Part shown: positions 26,665-39,399 of the stretch, piece by piece
Layout: the number at the start of each line of letters is the position of its first letter
Position numbering within the stretch: position 1 is the first letter of the stretch
Assembly (NCBI RefSeq): GCF_019578655.1
Contig: NC_063262.1
Location: 4,161,582 to 4,225,581 of the forward strand
Source of the DNA: Ricinus communis
Taxonomy: Eukaryota; Streptophyta; Magnoliopsida; Malpighiales; Euphorbiaceae
Reading direction: 5' to 3'
DNA length: 64,000 bases
Notes under the pieces: generated by a model
What the model was told of the DNA's origin: nothing
The model's input: only the letters and a program-made list of their open reading frames with translations
Databases searched by the model: none
Translations under genes and position numbers: made by a program

Positions 26665-27755
26665 AAAAATGAAATTAATAATAATATGATATGTAATAAT
26701 TATTAATCAAATAAAATTAATAATAATAATACTAATAATAATCAATGATAATTATTAATTAATTAACATTGTATTTGATTTAGACATTATATAAATATAG
26801 TTGATTATATGACTTTAATTCACAATTTTACTGCGCCTCACAATCTGTAATTATGTCTCAGGTGGAGCTGGATGGATGGAAGAATTTAGAAAGTATAAAA
26901 AAAAAAATTAGAAAAATTAAAAAAAAAAAAAGAGAAGAAGAAGAAGGTGAGGCGGGTACGTTAATGACTCGGAGAATGAGGAATTAAGTTGGTAAAAATG
27001 ATGGAATAATAGCAAGGCACATGGCAACAGATTCTGATGGTATAGTTAATTAGACTGGGGAATATTTGAGAGATTAGCCAGAGGACCGTGAACTAATGAT
27101 GATGGTTAATCTTGTTTTATTTTCTTTAAATGCTAACTCAAGAAAGCAAGATTATCTCATCTCTGACATTGCTTTCCATGCAGGAACCTTTTAGAAAAAA
27201 GAAAAAGAAAAAAAAGAAAGACAGAACTTGTACATCATATATTCTTGGTAATCTGGTTCAATGAATTTCCAACGATTGATCTCTTATATTCCCTTTTGTT
27301 TTGAGGAACAATTTGAGAAAGAAAAACTGCATCATTGCATTTGATACTCTATGTTGCTTCATTCCTTCAATTGTAGCTTAAGTTATGATGATTATAGTAA
27401 GATGAAGAGGAAAAGAGCAAGCATTAATTGGTTTTTATGCTAATAAATAAATTAGCTAATACAAGCAATATTTAATAAATAATTATATATTGTTAATATA
27501 TAATTAATTTTATTTATAATGATGTGTTAGACCGAATCCGTTTAAGAATTTTTTATTAATCTCTCCCTTCAGTCTATATATATAATAAATGAGTATTTAT
27601 ATAGAAATTTTATACCGTTGATAAAGTGTTTCTCACTTCATAGCTAGATTATATTTGATAGATCTAAGCATAAGTAATGATAGTTGATGTAAAAAAATTA
27701 GTCGTTGTTTGTTCGTGTTTTGCACGTGTTCTTATTATTTTGACTTAAATCAAAT

Positions 27756-27757
<2 letters not shown>

Positions 27758-27832
<75 letters not shown>
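27758..27832. repeat. (AT)n microsatellite
   Basis: About 37 AT dinucleotides without interruption. The Ile-Tyr open frame across it is not a gene. Confidence 0.95.
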
Positions 27833-27836
<4 letters not shown>

Positions 27837-27960
27837 TACAAAAGAATACTATTTAGTTTCATTATTTAATAAATTTTATTATGAAATTTCTTAGACAAAA
27901 AGAAGCATGTAATTAATACTTGTGATAAAAAATGTCACATTTAAAAGTGAAAATTAATAA

Positions 27961-28195
27961 GAATTCAACCATCTTCAATTCTATCAGTAATCATTTTCAT
28001 ATTGCCCGTATTCGATGATATGGGTTTAAGATTTATGACTCTTAGTTTTATTATTTGACTGTTAAATTAACTTTATCCAATTACTGAATTTTAAAACCAT
28101 GATTTGACGGTCAAACAATAAAATTAAGAGTCGTTGAGCTCTACCCATATCATCAACATGATAATGATGACTGATTAAAATGAAAATGATTGAAT
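27961..28195. mobile_element. Foldback MITE, copy 1
   Basis: The left arm (about 27962-28067) and right arm (about 28102-28195) are imperfect inverted repeats with a short AT-rich loop. Shared words include GATGATATGGG, GACTCTTA-TTTTATT-TTTGAC and ATTCAA-CAT-TTCA. It has no coding capacity. The outer limits are uncertain and weaker inverted similarity seems to continue outward on both sides. A second diverged copy lies at about 41405-41670, which supports a transposed family rather than a chance hairpin. Superfamily not determined. Confidence 0.6.
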
Positions 28196-28599
28196 TATTA
28201 TGAATCGCTATTTTTTAATAGTGAAATATTCATTTTATCACCATTGTTAACCACGTACATTTTCTTTTTAAAAATTCACATACTGAAATTTGTCAATGGT
28301 AAAATTACATGATATCTTTTTATACTTATCTATTGGTTTAATTTTTATTTTAGAGTTTTTTTTCTATAGCTAATAGTTAGTTTGATTATGTTTTTTTTGG
28401 ATAATATTATCCTTACTTAAAAATTAATAATAATTTATTTAAATTAATCTCATAAAATTAATATTTATAATCTATAATAAATAATTATTATTTCAAAATT
28501 ATAATTAATAGTTTAATTGTAATAATATTTACTTTCATAACATTTGAAGTTATAAATTTCATATTCTTGAAAGTTAGATTTTAATTCTAATCTAGATAA

Positions 28600-28935
28600 T
28601 AATATCTTAAATTATATTTTAATATTATATTTAATAATAAATTAAATTGTTAATTATACAATAAATTTTTAATTTTAGAAAATAATAATATTAATTATAT
28701 TGATATATTAATTTATAATATTAAAATTGATTAATCAATAATTTTTATATTATTGCATCAAAGAAATCTAAAACATTAAAAAAATTAAGAATATTTAAAA
28801 ATAGTTAGTTTGTTATTATTTTTTAAAATTTTACAAACAATATTAAATATTAAAATTTTATTAGATTGTATCTATCAACTTAATTTTATAATCAAAATAA
28901 TAATAATGGACGTGCAATGTACATGTAAACAATTA
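28600..28935. repeat. AT-rich dispersed repeat, copy 1 (ends near GGACGTGCAATGTAC)
   Basis: Over more than 250 bp this resembles about 57000-57290 and, in its last 120 bp, 56520-56640, all in the same orientation. The most recognisable part is ATTAGATTGTATCTATCAAC followed by TTTATAAT-AAAATAATAATAATGG and a GTGCAATGTAC word. It is non-coding. The class is unresolved; a non-autonomous element such as a Helitron derivative is possible. Confidence 0.45.
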
Positions 28936-29069
28936 GTTTTAGTTAAAAAAGAGTGCAAATAAATTTTTCTAGAAAATGTGTTTGAAATTTTTCTTTAATT
29001 TTAGTTATTGGTTTTGTTTTTATATTTTTCCCACTTTCTTATTAAGAAGTGGGCACTATTTTTAGCACC

Positions 29070-29333
29070 TGTTATGATAATATTTGGGTTATATTGGATA
29101 TTTATCATTATGTTTATGGATAGATTTCTTGTATAAATAGAATTTTATTTCTGTAATCTTTTACACCTATAAATAGGTATTCCAATCAATGGAATGAATA
29201 CATAAACATATAAACACATATACATACATATATATACATATAGAAAATTACTCTCCCTTCTCTCTTTATTTACTTTGTTCTTGATATTTATTTTATAATA
29301 CTCTTTATTCTTCTCCTTATTCTTTATTTCACA
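29070..29333 (+). repeat. 5' LTR of copia A
   Basis: It begins TGTTATGATA and ends TTTCACA, and aligns along its length with 33949-34244. Its internal CA/TA-rich part is short and interrupted, while the 3' copy has a long AT expansion at the same point. It contains a TATA-like TATAAATAG. Confidence 0.85.
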
Positions 29334-29669
29334 ATTTCTTATCAGTACGATTGCTTAAAACAAGATTCAAGATAGAGTTATTTTTTCTTTCATATTAAAA
29401 AAAATTGCATGAAACTATACTCTATCTTTATTGAATTCACAATGATCCATTTTGGTTGTCCTAATGAGTATATAGCACCTATTTCTTTATTTTAGTTTTG
29501 TGCCTTTTGAATTTCTACTAAATTCCATTGTTTTAGCCAAATACTAGTTTATATTGCAATTATAATTTTATCTACATTTTTTTGTAGGATCATAGTTTTA
29601 TTTTATTTCTATCTTATTTTAATTAATTTACTATAGATATATTACCTGATATTAGTTAATATTAATTAA

Positions 29670-30160
29670 TTTCTAATTTCTGAAAAACTAGTATTATATA
29701 TAGTTCCTGAAAAACTGGTGTTGTATATAGTTTCTGAAGAACTTTTATTATAAATTTTAGTTCCTGAAGAACTTGTATTATAAATTTTAGTTCTTGAAGA
29801 ACTTGTATTATAAATTTTAGTTTCTTGAAGAACTTGTATATAAATTTTAGTTCCTGAAGAACTAGTAATATATAGTTTTTGAAGAATTTATATTATAAAT
29901 TTTAATTCTTTAAGAACTGATATTATAAATTTTAGTTCATAAAGGACTTGCATTATAAATTCTAGTTCCTAAAGAACTAATATTAGTTTTAATTCTTGAA
30001 GAACTAAATAAATAAATAACTAAAAGTATAAATTTCTGAAGAATTTTGACCATAAGTTCCCTAAAAACTAAATCTCTTGAAATTTATTATCCCAATTTAT
30101 TAAGAAATTAATATTTTATATTCCCGAAGAACTAAATATATTAGTCTTTAAAAAAATTGA
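29670..30160. repeat. Minisatellite of about 14 units around AGTTCCTGAAGAACT, inside copia A
   Basis: Units are about 25-31 bp, with the consensus core AGTTCCTGAAGAACT followed by an AT-rich part such as TGTATTATAAATTTT. The core is an inverted repeat (AGTTC-N5-GAACT). Central units are the best conserved and the edges decay, notably after about 30000. The array occupies the leader or gag position of the element, between the 5' LTR and the protease remnant. It has no coding frame. It is not a CRISPR array, since the units abut and the variable parts are not spacers. Confidence 0.85.
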
Positions 30161-30239
30161 TACTAATTGACGTATTATTTATTTTCTTTTGTATAAAAAG
30201 GTAAAATATTATAGACCATACTCAATCATTAGTAAGATT

Positions 30240-33200
30240 AAGAACAAATGATTCAGATTTATGTCTTGCAAACAGTACTACCACGCACACTATATTAGAA
30301 GATAATAAATATTTTTCTCACTTAAAAATGGGAGAAACTTTGTCAATATAATATTTGGTAATAAAAAAATAATTGAAGGCTTCGGAAGAGCAAATATATT
30401 ACTATCTGAAGGTACATATTTCTTTATTAAAAATGCATTATTCTTTCTAAAATTTCATAAAAATTAATTGAGCTTTAAAGATATTCACCGAAATGGATAT
30501 CATATTGAAACTACAAACGTGAGAAATATAGAATATCTATATATTACAACCCTCACAATGGAAAAGAAATGTGTATTGGAGAAATTACATGCTTTCTCTT
30601 ATAGCTTATATTATACATATATGTGTACTATTAAAACAAATATGATAGTAAGCCATAAATTTACTGAACCAAATATTTTTTTTATTTGGCATAATCAATT
30701 GGGTCATCCTAGGTCAACAATGATGTGAAAATTTATTCAAAGCTCTTATGACTATGCATTGAAGAACCAGAAGATTTTTCAATCTAATGAATTCTCATGT
30801 TCAGCTTGCTCTTAAGGAAAGCTGATTATTAGGCCTTCACCAAGCAAAATTCAAAATGAATCACCTAAATTTATGGAACGTATATAAGGTGATATTTATA
30901 GACCAATTTCTCCACTATGTGAACCATTTAAATATTTTATGGTGTTAATAGATGCATTAATAAGATGGTCATATATATGTTTATTATTAACTCGAAATAT
31001 GATACTTGCCAGATTACTTGCTCAAATAATTCAATTAAGAGCACGGTTTTCAGAATATGCTATTAAGACAATTCGTCTTGATAATGCCGGTAAATTTATA
31101 TCTAAGGCTTTTAATGCTTATTGCATGTCAATTGGAATAACTGTTGAACATCCAGTAGCTCATGTTCATACTTAAAATGGTCTAGCATAATCTTTTATTA
31201 AATGTCTCCAATTAATAGCTAGACCACTACTTATGAAAATAAATCTCCCAATGATTACTTGGGGACATGTAATTTTACATGCAGCAACTATTATTTACAT
31301 CAGGTCAACTAGTTATCATAAATTTTCACCATTACAGTTGGTTTCTGGTGAGGAGCAAAATAATTCTGATTTGAGAATTTTTGAATGTGATATTTATGTC
31401 CAAATTGGCCCCCTGCAATGCAAAAAAATGGGACCTCAGAGGAGATTAGGAATATATATTAAACATGAATCTCCATTTATCATTAAATATCTGGAGCCAT
31501 TAACGGAAGATGTCTTTGCTGCGAGATTTAATAATTGTCATTTTAATGAGGCTTTGTTTCCTAAGTTGGAGGGGGAAGAGAACAAGCAATTAGAAAAATA
31601 AATTATTTGGAATGAGCCGTCATTAAATCATCTTGATCCTTATTCAAAATAGTGTGAACTAGAAGTTCAGAGGATCATTCATTTGCAAACTATAGCAAAC
31701 CAATTGGCAGATACATTTTGTGATCCAAAAAGACTTACTAAACATTATATACCAGTTGAAAATGCTCTAGCTAGAATTGATGTCCCAGTAGGAAAATAGG
31801 TTAATATTATAGCAAATGAGTCTATGACACGCCAGAAGCGTGGTAGGCAATCTGGTTCCAAGGATAAAAATTCAAAAAAGAAAAGAAAAGAAATTAAACC
31901 AAGTGATAGTCTCAAAATTGATGTTCATGAAGAGTCTATAATAAAAGATATAGAAGAATAAATAACTCCATAAGAGGTTCAAGTGCCTGAAGATGATGAA
32001 AATAATGAGATATCAATCAACTATGTCACTTCAGGTAAGAGATGGAACCGAAGTGAAACTCTTGTCAACAATCTATTTGCATATGTAGTTGAAATTGATA
32101 TTGCAAAAGAAAGTGCGAATATTGAACTTAAGTCTCTCATTGAATGCCGACAAAGAAATGATTGGCCTAAATGGAAAAATGTAATCCAGGCAGAATTAAA
32201 CTCATTAGAAAAATGCCAAGTCTTTGGGCCTATTGTTTTAACACCTGATGATATTAAGCCAGTAGGCTATAAATTGGTTTGTGTGCATAAACGTAATGAG
32301 AAAAAAATGAGATTGTGAGATACAAAGCACGACTTGTAGCACAAGGATTCTCGCAAAGACTTGGAATTGATTAGGAAGAAACTTATTTCCCAGTAGTGGA
32401 TGCAATTATATTTAGGTTTTTAATTAGCCTTAAAAGTTTAGAACGACTTCATATGCATCTTATGGATGTCGTTACAGCTTATTTATATGGATCAATTAAT
32501 AATAATATTTATATGAAAATTCCTGAAGCATGTAGTTCAAAAGATGAGAAATGTATTCAATTAAGCTATAAAAATTATTATATGGATTGAAATAATCTGG
32601 GACGAATGTGGTATAATCGCATAAGTGAATATCTTTTAAAGAAAATATATACTAACAATTCAATTTGTCCATTTGTTTTCAATAAGAAAATAAATTTTGG
32701 TTTTGTAATAATTACTGTTTATGTTGATGATTTAAACTTAATTGGGACTCCTGAAGAGTTGATATAAATAATAAACTATTTAAAAAATAAATTTGAAATG
32801 AAAGATTTGAGACGAATAAAATTTTGTCTCGACCTGCAGATTGAATATTTACTTGGAGGGATTTTTATTCATCAGTCAACTTATATTGAAAATCTTTAAA
32901 CATTTTAATATGGATAAATCTAATATAATGAGTTCTTCTATGATTGTTAGACACCTGAATGTGAAGAAGAACCATTTTCATCCTCGGAAAGATAGTGAAG
33001 AAATACTTGGTCCAGAAGTGCCATATCTTAGTGCTATTGAAGCACTAATATATCTTGCTAATTATACAACACCTGATATAACATTTTCTGTAAATTTACT
33101 AGAAAAATATAGTTTCTCACCAACTCGAAGGCATTGGAATAGTGGGAAACGAGCTTTTTGTTATTTTTGTGGTACATCAGATATGAGTTTATTTTATCTA

Positions 33201-33715
33201 CAAGACTCGAAGTCAGAATTAATTGGATATACACATGCTGAATATTTATCTAATCTATAAAAAGCTCGATCACAAACGGGTTACTTGTTTACATATGGTG
33301 GCACTACTATATCTTGGCGTTTTACTAAGCAAACTTTAACTGCCACATCATCTAATCATGCTGAAATATTGGTAATGCACGAGACTATTAGAGAATACAT
33401 ATGGTTTAGATCTATGATCCAACATATAAAGGAAAAATGTGATTTTCCATTTGATAAAGAAAGCCTAATAGTGATTTATGAAGATAATGATGCTTGTATT
33501 ACCCAACTCAAAGAATGATATATTAAAGGAGATAGATCCAAGCACATTTTGTCAAAGTTCTTTTTCACTCACGATTTCCAAAAGCAAGGTGTTTTAGATA
33601 TTCATCAAATTCGATCTATTGATAATTTGACAGATTTGTTTGCAAAAACACTCTCTACAACAACATTTGAGAAGTTGATGAAAAAAATTAGCATGCGCAA
33701 ACGAAGAGATATTTG
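30240..33715 (+). pseudogene. Copia A pol pseudogene (PR-INT-RT-RH)
   Basis: A protease-like segment near 30255-30330 reads LANSTTTHTIL where the family has an Asp in L-A-D-S, so the catalytic Asp is Asn. GAG-pre-integrase (WHNQLGHPRSTMM) ends at about 30728. Integrase spans about 30880-31600, with the second catalytic Asp in RLDNAGKF. Reverse transcriptase runs about 32030-32870 with YVDD at 32720-32731. RNase H runs about 33130-33715, with TATSSNHAEILVMHE. Many in-frame stops and shifts separate the pieces. Confidence 0.85.
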
Positions 33716-33948
33716 TTAGAAGTCATGTTTTCACGGGGGGAAGATTTTGATGCACTGTACTCTTTTTTCATTAGCTTAGGTTTTATCCCATTGAGTTTTT
33801 TTAGCAAAGTTTTTAACGATGTGGTATTATGACGCAAGTTTCTACATAAATAATGTACTCTTTTTCGTTCACTAAGATTTTTTCCCACAGATTTTTTTTA
33901 GTAAGTTTTAACGAGACATATTCATTATAATAGACATCCAATGGAGAG

Positions 33949-34094
33949 TGTTATGATAATATTTGAGTTATATTGGATGTCTATCATTATATCTATGAAT
34001 AGATTTTCTTATATAAATAGAACTCTACCTCTGTAACTTTTTACACATATAAATAAATGTTACAATCAATGGAATGAAACACATAAACATGTAA

Positions 34095-34156
<62 letters not shown>

Positions 34157-34244
34157 ACTCCATCTTTTGTCTTTATTTACTTTGTTCTTGATCTTTATTT
34201 TATAATATTTTTTATTCTTCTTTTTATTTATTCTTTATTTCACA
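33949..34244 (+). repeat. 3' LTR of copia A, with (AT)n expansion
   Basis: It matches the 5' LTR from TGTTATGATA to TTTCACA. An AT tract of about 47 bp at 34106-34152 replaces the short interrupted CATATA-type stretch of the 5' LTR, making this LTR about 30 bp longer. Confidence 0.85.
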
Positions 34245-34608
34245 GCAACACCTACATATTTCACTAGGTCTTTTTCTATTTTTATTCTTACAAAATCCCC
34301 TTTTTTTAAACCATTAAAATATATATTCAGTTGGTCATGAGATTAAGATTCTCATAATATATATAAAAAAAAAGAACATTATTTACCCCTTATATTTTAA
34401 TCTGTTAAAAATTGCCAATTTCTTCGGTCGATTAAATCACCCAAATGGTACTTAATTTTGCTTTCTATTTAACTACAATAATAGATTATGTTAATTTGGC
34501 TAATCACATAGGATACCTTTTCCCTGCCCACCCACCTCATCTCTCTCTTTAATTTCAAAGATTGCCTTCCCACCTATAAACTCACAATCACAAGCCATTA
34601 GCGATAAG

Positions 34609-35365
34609 TGATGGGAAAAACAGCCACAAACGGTAAACAAATAAATGCGGAATTAATCTTTATTTGTCTAAATTTTCCCAACTTGAATGAACCCCGAGGA
34701 TGCAAACAAATAGGATGTTCTTAATGCAATTAGAACACACACAATATCACTGCTATGCACCAAGATATTGAGCTAAAACAGTAAGCACACAACAACACAA
34801 AGACACCGAAATTTTAGCGTGGAAAACCTATAAACTAGGGAAAAACCACGGGACCATTTTGGCCGCTTAAATCCACTATCATCATCAAAGGAGCAATACA
34901 AAGTCTTCTCTAGATAATACTAGAGGCATACAAAATCATCATATCTTTGGAAGTAAGCACATCAAGGTGTATGGAATCAAAATAGAGCCAAGATAAGAAA
35001 TATATCACCAGAAAATTAGCTACTATCCAGACCAACGAAACCCGACCTCCGGACCTCAAAAACCGATCTCCACCGTCCAAACTATTGGCCCAGATTCTGT
35101 GTAGCTGCTGTCCAAAAATCACGACGATCCAACGGTTCAATCTACGGAAAACGGAACTTTTCTGCTGCTGTGTATTCTCCTCTCTTCACCTCTCTCTTTT
35201 CTTTTAATATATGAAGTCTTGGTAAAAAAAAACCCTAGCCCTAGACGTTTTTATAATAATATGCTCCCAAAATAGAAAGTCTAAATAAGACTTTAATATG
35301 CTCAATGGTTGGGCTTTCCTCATGGGTCAAAAAAAACAAAGAAAGAAAGAAAAAAAAACCCAACA
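34609..35365 (-). repeat. 3' LTR of copia B (left copy)
   Basis: 757 bp. On the plus strand it starts TGATGGGAAAAACAG and ends AACCCAACA. It is near-identical to the right copy. An open frame at 34910-35140 recurs at 39716-39946 only because both are LTR sequence. Confidence 0.95.
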
Positions 35366-35383
35366 AATCTCCCCCTTTTTGAC

Positions 35384-38300
35384 TTATGAGGAAGAGTTCG
35401 CCATACCGGCGATGGAGCAACATACCTTCAACTTTTCCCTTGCTAGAACCTTTGTCAACATATCGGCACCATTATCATCAGTATGAACTTTATCAAGTTC
35501 AAATAGTTTATCTTCAAGTGCATCTCTAATCCAATGATACCTCACATCAATATGCTTGGTTCGTTTGTGAAACATAGAATTTTTAGCAAGGTGAATAGTA
35601 CTTTGATTATCACAAAGAACCACGTAGCTGTTGCACAAAGCCAATCTCTTGCATAAATCTTTTGAGCCATAATAGCTCCTTACACGCTTCACATTGCAGC
35701 CACATACTCGGCCTCGGTGGTGGATAAAACCACACACTTTGCGATCTCGATTGCCATGACACAGCCTCCCCCCGCAAAAGTCATCAAATATCCGAAGTGG
35801 ATTTCATGTTGTCCTTATTTCCGCCATATCGGAATCAGTATAACCAACAAGTATCGGCTTTCCATTTCCAAATGTTATACCTAATTTGGAAGTACCACGT
35901 AGATATCCGAGAATCCACTTTACCGCTTCCCAATGTTTCTTACCCTGGATTTGACAGAAAACGACTAACAACACCTATCGCATGAGCAATATCAGTCGTG
36001 TGCACACCATAGTATACATCAAGCTCCCTACAGTTGAGGCATAAGGGACTCTATCCATCTCTTCAATCTTCTTCTCGGAAGATGGACAATCTTTATCCTG
36101 TCAACTGAAGTTAGTAGTAAGAGGAGAACTAACCTCTTTAGCTTTATCCATGTTGAATCACAAGTACCTTCTCGATGTATTGCTCCTGTGACATGTGTAG
36201 CTTTTTCAAAGCTCTATCTCGAGTGATCCGAATGCCAAGAATATGTTTTACTGGCCCCAAGTCTTTCATAGCAAAAGACTTGCTCAATTGTATCTTCACC
36301 GAGTAATTCTTTCCGCATTCTTGCCAACAATTAACATGTCATCAACATATAACAATAAAATGATGAAATCATCATCACCAAACCTCCTGGAAGAAAACAC
36401 AATGGTCTAAAGTAGTCTTTCGGTAATTTTGCTCCCCCATAACCGACTCAAACTTCTTGTACTGGTGCTTGCTTCAACCCATAAAGACTCTTTTGAAGTC
36501 TACACACATAGCCTTCTTTTCCCTTAACCTGAAAACCTTCAGGTTGCTCCATGTAGATTTCTTTATCCAAGTCACCATGAAGAAAAGCTGTTTTGACATC
36601 CATCTGTTCAACCTCAAGATCAAGGCTGGCTGCCAAACCAAGAACAACACGAATAGATCCCATCTTCACGACCGGAGAGAAAATCTCATCAAAGTCAATA
36701 CCCTTTCTCTGACTGAACCCTTTGACCACCAATCTAGCCTTGTACCTAGGTTGTGCGGTGTGCTCTTCAGTCTTCACTTTGTAGACCCACTTGTTCTTCA
36801 AAGCTCTCTTGCCTTTAGGCAACTTCACCAACTCAAAAGTATTATTCTCATGTAAGGAATTCATCTCATCTTGCATGGCTTCAACCCACTCCCTTTTGTG
36901 CTCATCTTCCATGGCCTCTGCATAACACTCAGGCTCTCCCCCATCAGTGAGTAAGACATACTCATTAGCTGAAAAACGAGTGGAAGGATGACGATCTCTT
37001 GTAGACCGCCTAAGTGGGACAAATGGTGGCACGTCTGGTACCGGTATCTCTGAATGAAATTCTTCATCCACCTCTGGCTGTTCTGGAGCATCAATATCAT
37101 CAGTATCATGTTGTTCATCATTCTGAACATCATCGTCAAGAGGTGGTTCTACATGCTGAGGAGGCACTGGATCCAAATCAGTAATATCATCATTATGTTG
37201 AGGAACTGTCTCTTTCTTCTCAACATCTTTCAAGGTCTGATCTTCAACAAACACAACATCTCGGCTTCGAATAAGTTTCTTGTGGACAGGATCATATAAT
37301 CTGCAACCAAACTCATCTTGGCCATAACCCAAGAAAATACATGGTTTTGACTTCACATCAAGCTTTGATCTTTCATCTTTAGGAATGTGCACAAAAGCTT
37401 TGCATCCAAAGACCCTTAAGTGACCGTAAGAAACATCTTTGCCACTCCAAACCCTGTCAGGTACATCAAAAGACAAAGGAACACAAGGAGTTAGATTAAT
37501 AACATGTACCGTCAGATTCAAAGCTTCTCCCGAATGAACTTGGCGTACCTGCATGTGACAACAAACATCCGACACGCTCCATCAAAGTTCGCTCATCCGC
37601 TCGCTAATCCGCTCAACTGTGGTGTCTTGGGAGGACTCTTTTGATGTCGAATACCATGATCTCTACAATAAGCATCAAATGGGCCAATGTATTCACCTCC
37701 ATTATCTGTCTGAATACACTTAAGCTTCTTTCCACCGCTCTCAACCGAGGCATGAAATCGCTTAAACACTTCAAATACTTGATCTTTAGATTTCAAGGTA
37801 TAAACCCATACCTTTCCCGGAGTGATCATCAATGAATGTGACAAAGTAGGAGCAACCACCAAGTGTCCTAATCTTCATAGGACCACAAACATCAGAGTCC
37901 ACCAGATCAAGTATACTCTCCTTCCTGGAAGGAGGATGGCTCTTAAAGGAAACCCCTGCTCGCTTACCCCAAACAAAGTGAGAACACTTCTTTAGATGAA
38001 TATCATGCACACCCCAGAACACATTTCTCTTCAACAAAAGAGACATCCCTTTTCACTCATGTGACCAAGTCTCTTATGCCATAAATCAGTCATGTCGATT
38101 CACTACAAAGATTGACCCTATCCCTTGAAGATCTTCGGATGTGTCATGTACAACTTTGAGCATCTTTTACCTCTAGCCACGATCAAAGAACCACAAGTGA
38201 GTTTCCATATTCCATTACCAAAGTTGTTACTGTAACCATCGTCATCAAGTAGGCCCGCGAGATTAAATTAAGTCTCATATCCGGAACATGTTTTACATTA

Positions 38301-39366
38301 TGTAAAACCAACTCTATCCCAGTGTCAAACTTCAAACAAATATCTCCGATGCCTGCAATCTTTGATAGTCCATTATTACCCATCCTAACATTACCAAAGT
38401 TACCTGGAGTATAAGATGAATAAAAATCCCTCTGTGATGTTACATGACATGTAGCACCACTATCAACAACCCAGCTCGAATCATCATGTGCAATATTGAT
38501 CATATCAAGATCAGAACAAATAAGGAACTCATCGGTAGTAATGTTAACTTCAGCATTGCCATTACCATCCTCATCTTTCTTATGGTTCTTTTGATTACTG
38601 TAATCGCTCTTCTTCTTCTCCTTTTTCAATTGCCTGCAGAACCGTATTGTGTGCCCTTTTCTACCACAATGATAGCATTCAAAATCAGCAAACTTTCCTT
38701 TGGATTTACTTCGATGCTTCCCTTTGTTACCTGGACCTCTACTCTGACTTCTCCCCCTGCTTTCTGTAACTAAGACATCAGAATGTGAAGAGGAACCTTG
38801 TGACTTTCTTCTCATCTCTTCATTTAAAACACTGCCTTTAGCTAATTCCATGGTGATAATACCATCTGCTGCAGAGTTGGACAATGATGTCCTAAAAGTT
38901 TCCCATGAGTCCGGTAAAGTGCCCAGGAGCCACAAGCCTTGTATCTCATCTTCAAACTTGATACCCATTCCTGCAAGTTGATTTATGATTCCCTGAAAAG
39001 AATTCAAATGATCGCGATGTGGAGTTCCATCATGGTATTTCAAGCTCATCATCTGTTTTATTAAGAACAATTTATTGTTTCCGGTCTTTCTAGCATACAA
39101 CTGTTCAAGCTTGTTCCACAAAGTGCGAGCATGAGTCTCTCCGCTGATATGGTTCAAAACGTTATCATCAACCCATTGACGAATATACCACAAACCTGTC
39201 TATGCAAAATATTCCACTCTGCATCTGTTTTACTCTCAGGTTTATCAATATTAAACACATGCAAATAATAATCCTTCACATAAAGTAGGTCTTCCATCTT
39301 GCCTTTCCAAATATGATAATTAGAACCATTCAAATTAATCATCCTACTTGTGTTAGCTTCCATCAT
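35384..39366 (-). pseudogene. Copia B gag-pol, broken by several small frameshifts
   Basis: In coding order: gag starts MMEANTSRMINLNGSNYHIW at 39366 and shifts frame near 39190. A CCHC knuckle (CYHCGRKGHTIRFC) lies at about 38636-38677. Protease with intact DSGA is at about 38451-38464. Another shift follows near 38250. Integrase runs about 38050-37240 with D-V-C-G-P and TDNGGEY, but single-base losses near 37620 disrupt the third catalytic Glu region. Reverse transcriptase continues to about 36448 (KTAFLHGDLDKEIYMEQPEGF), where a small deletion removes bases after LKQAP. YVDD is still readable near 36340. RNase H ends at the stop at 35384-35386. No functional polyprotein can be read as the sequence stands. 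Confidence 0.9.
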
Positions 39367-39399
39367 TCAAACAAGTTTAACCCAATATAGAAGAACCAG

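Larger units (their letters stand above)
29070..34244 (+). mobile_element. Ty1/copia retrotransposon A, old and degenerate
   Basis: Two related LTRs start TGTTATGATAATATTT and end TTTCACA, at 29070-29333 and 33949-34244. The flanking pentamers GCACC and GCAAC differ at one base and may be a decayed target duplication. The inside keeps copia order: protease remnant, GAG-pre-integrase, integrase, reverse transcriptase, RNase H. Every domain carries stops or frameshifts. There is no recognisable gag; the corresponding space is filled by a minisatellite. The motif GGAGAG just before the 3' LTR is the likely decayed polypurine tract. The element cannot make its own proteins. Confidence 0.9.

Noticed and set aside
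29670..30160. Regular array that could suggest a CRISPR
   Set aside because: Units are degenerate and contiguous, with no spacers and no cas genes, and the array is inside a plant retrotransposon.
34910..35140. 76-residue frame repeated at 39716-39946
   Set aside because: Both copies lie in the two LTRs of copia B and are repeated for that reason only.
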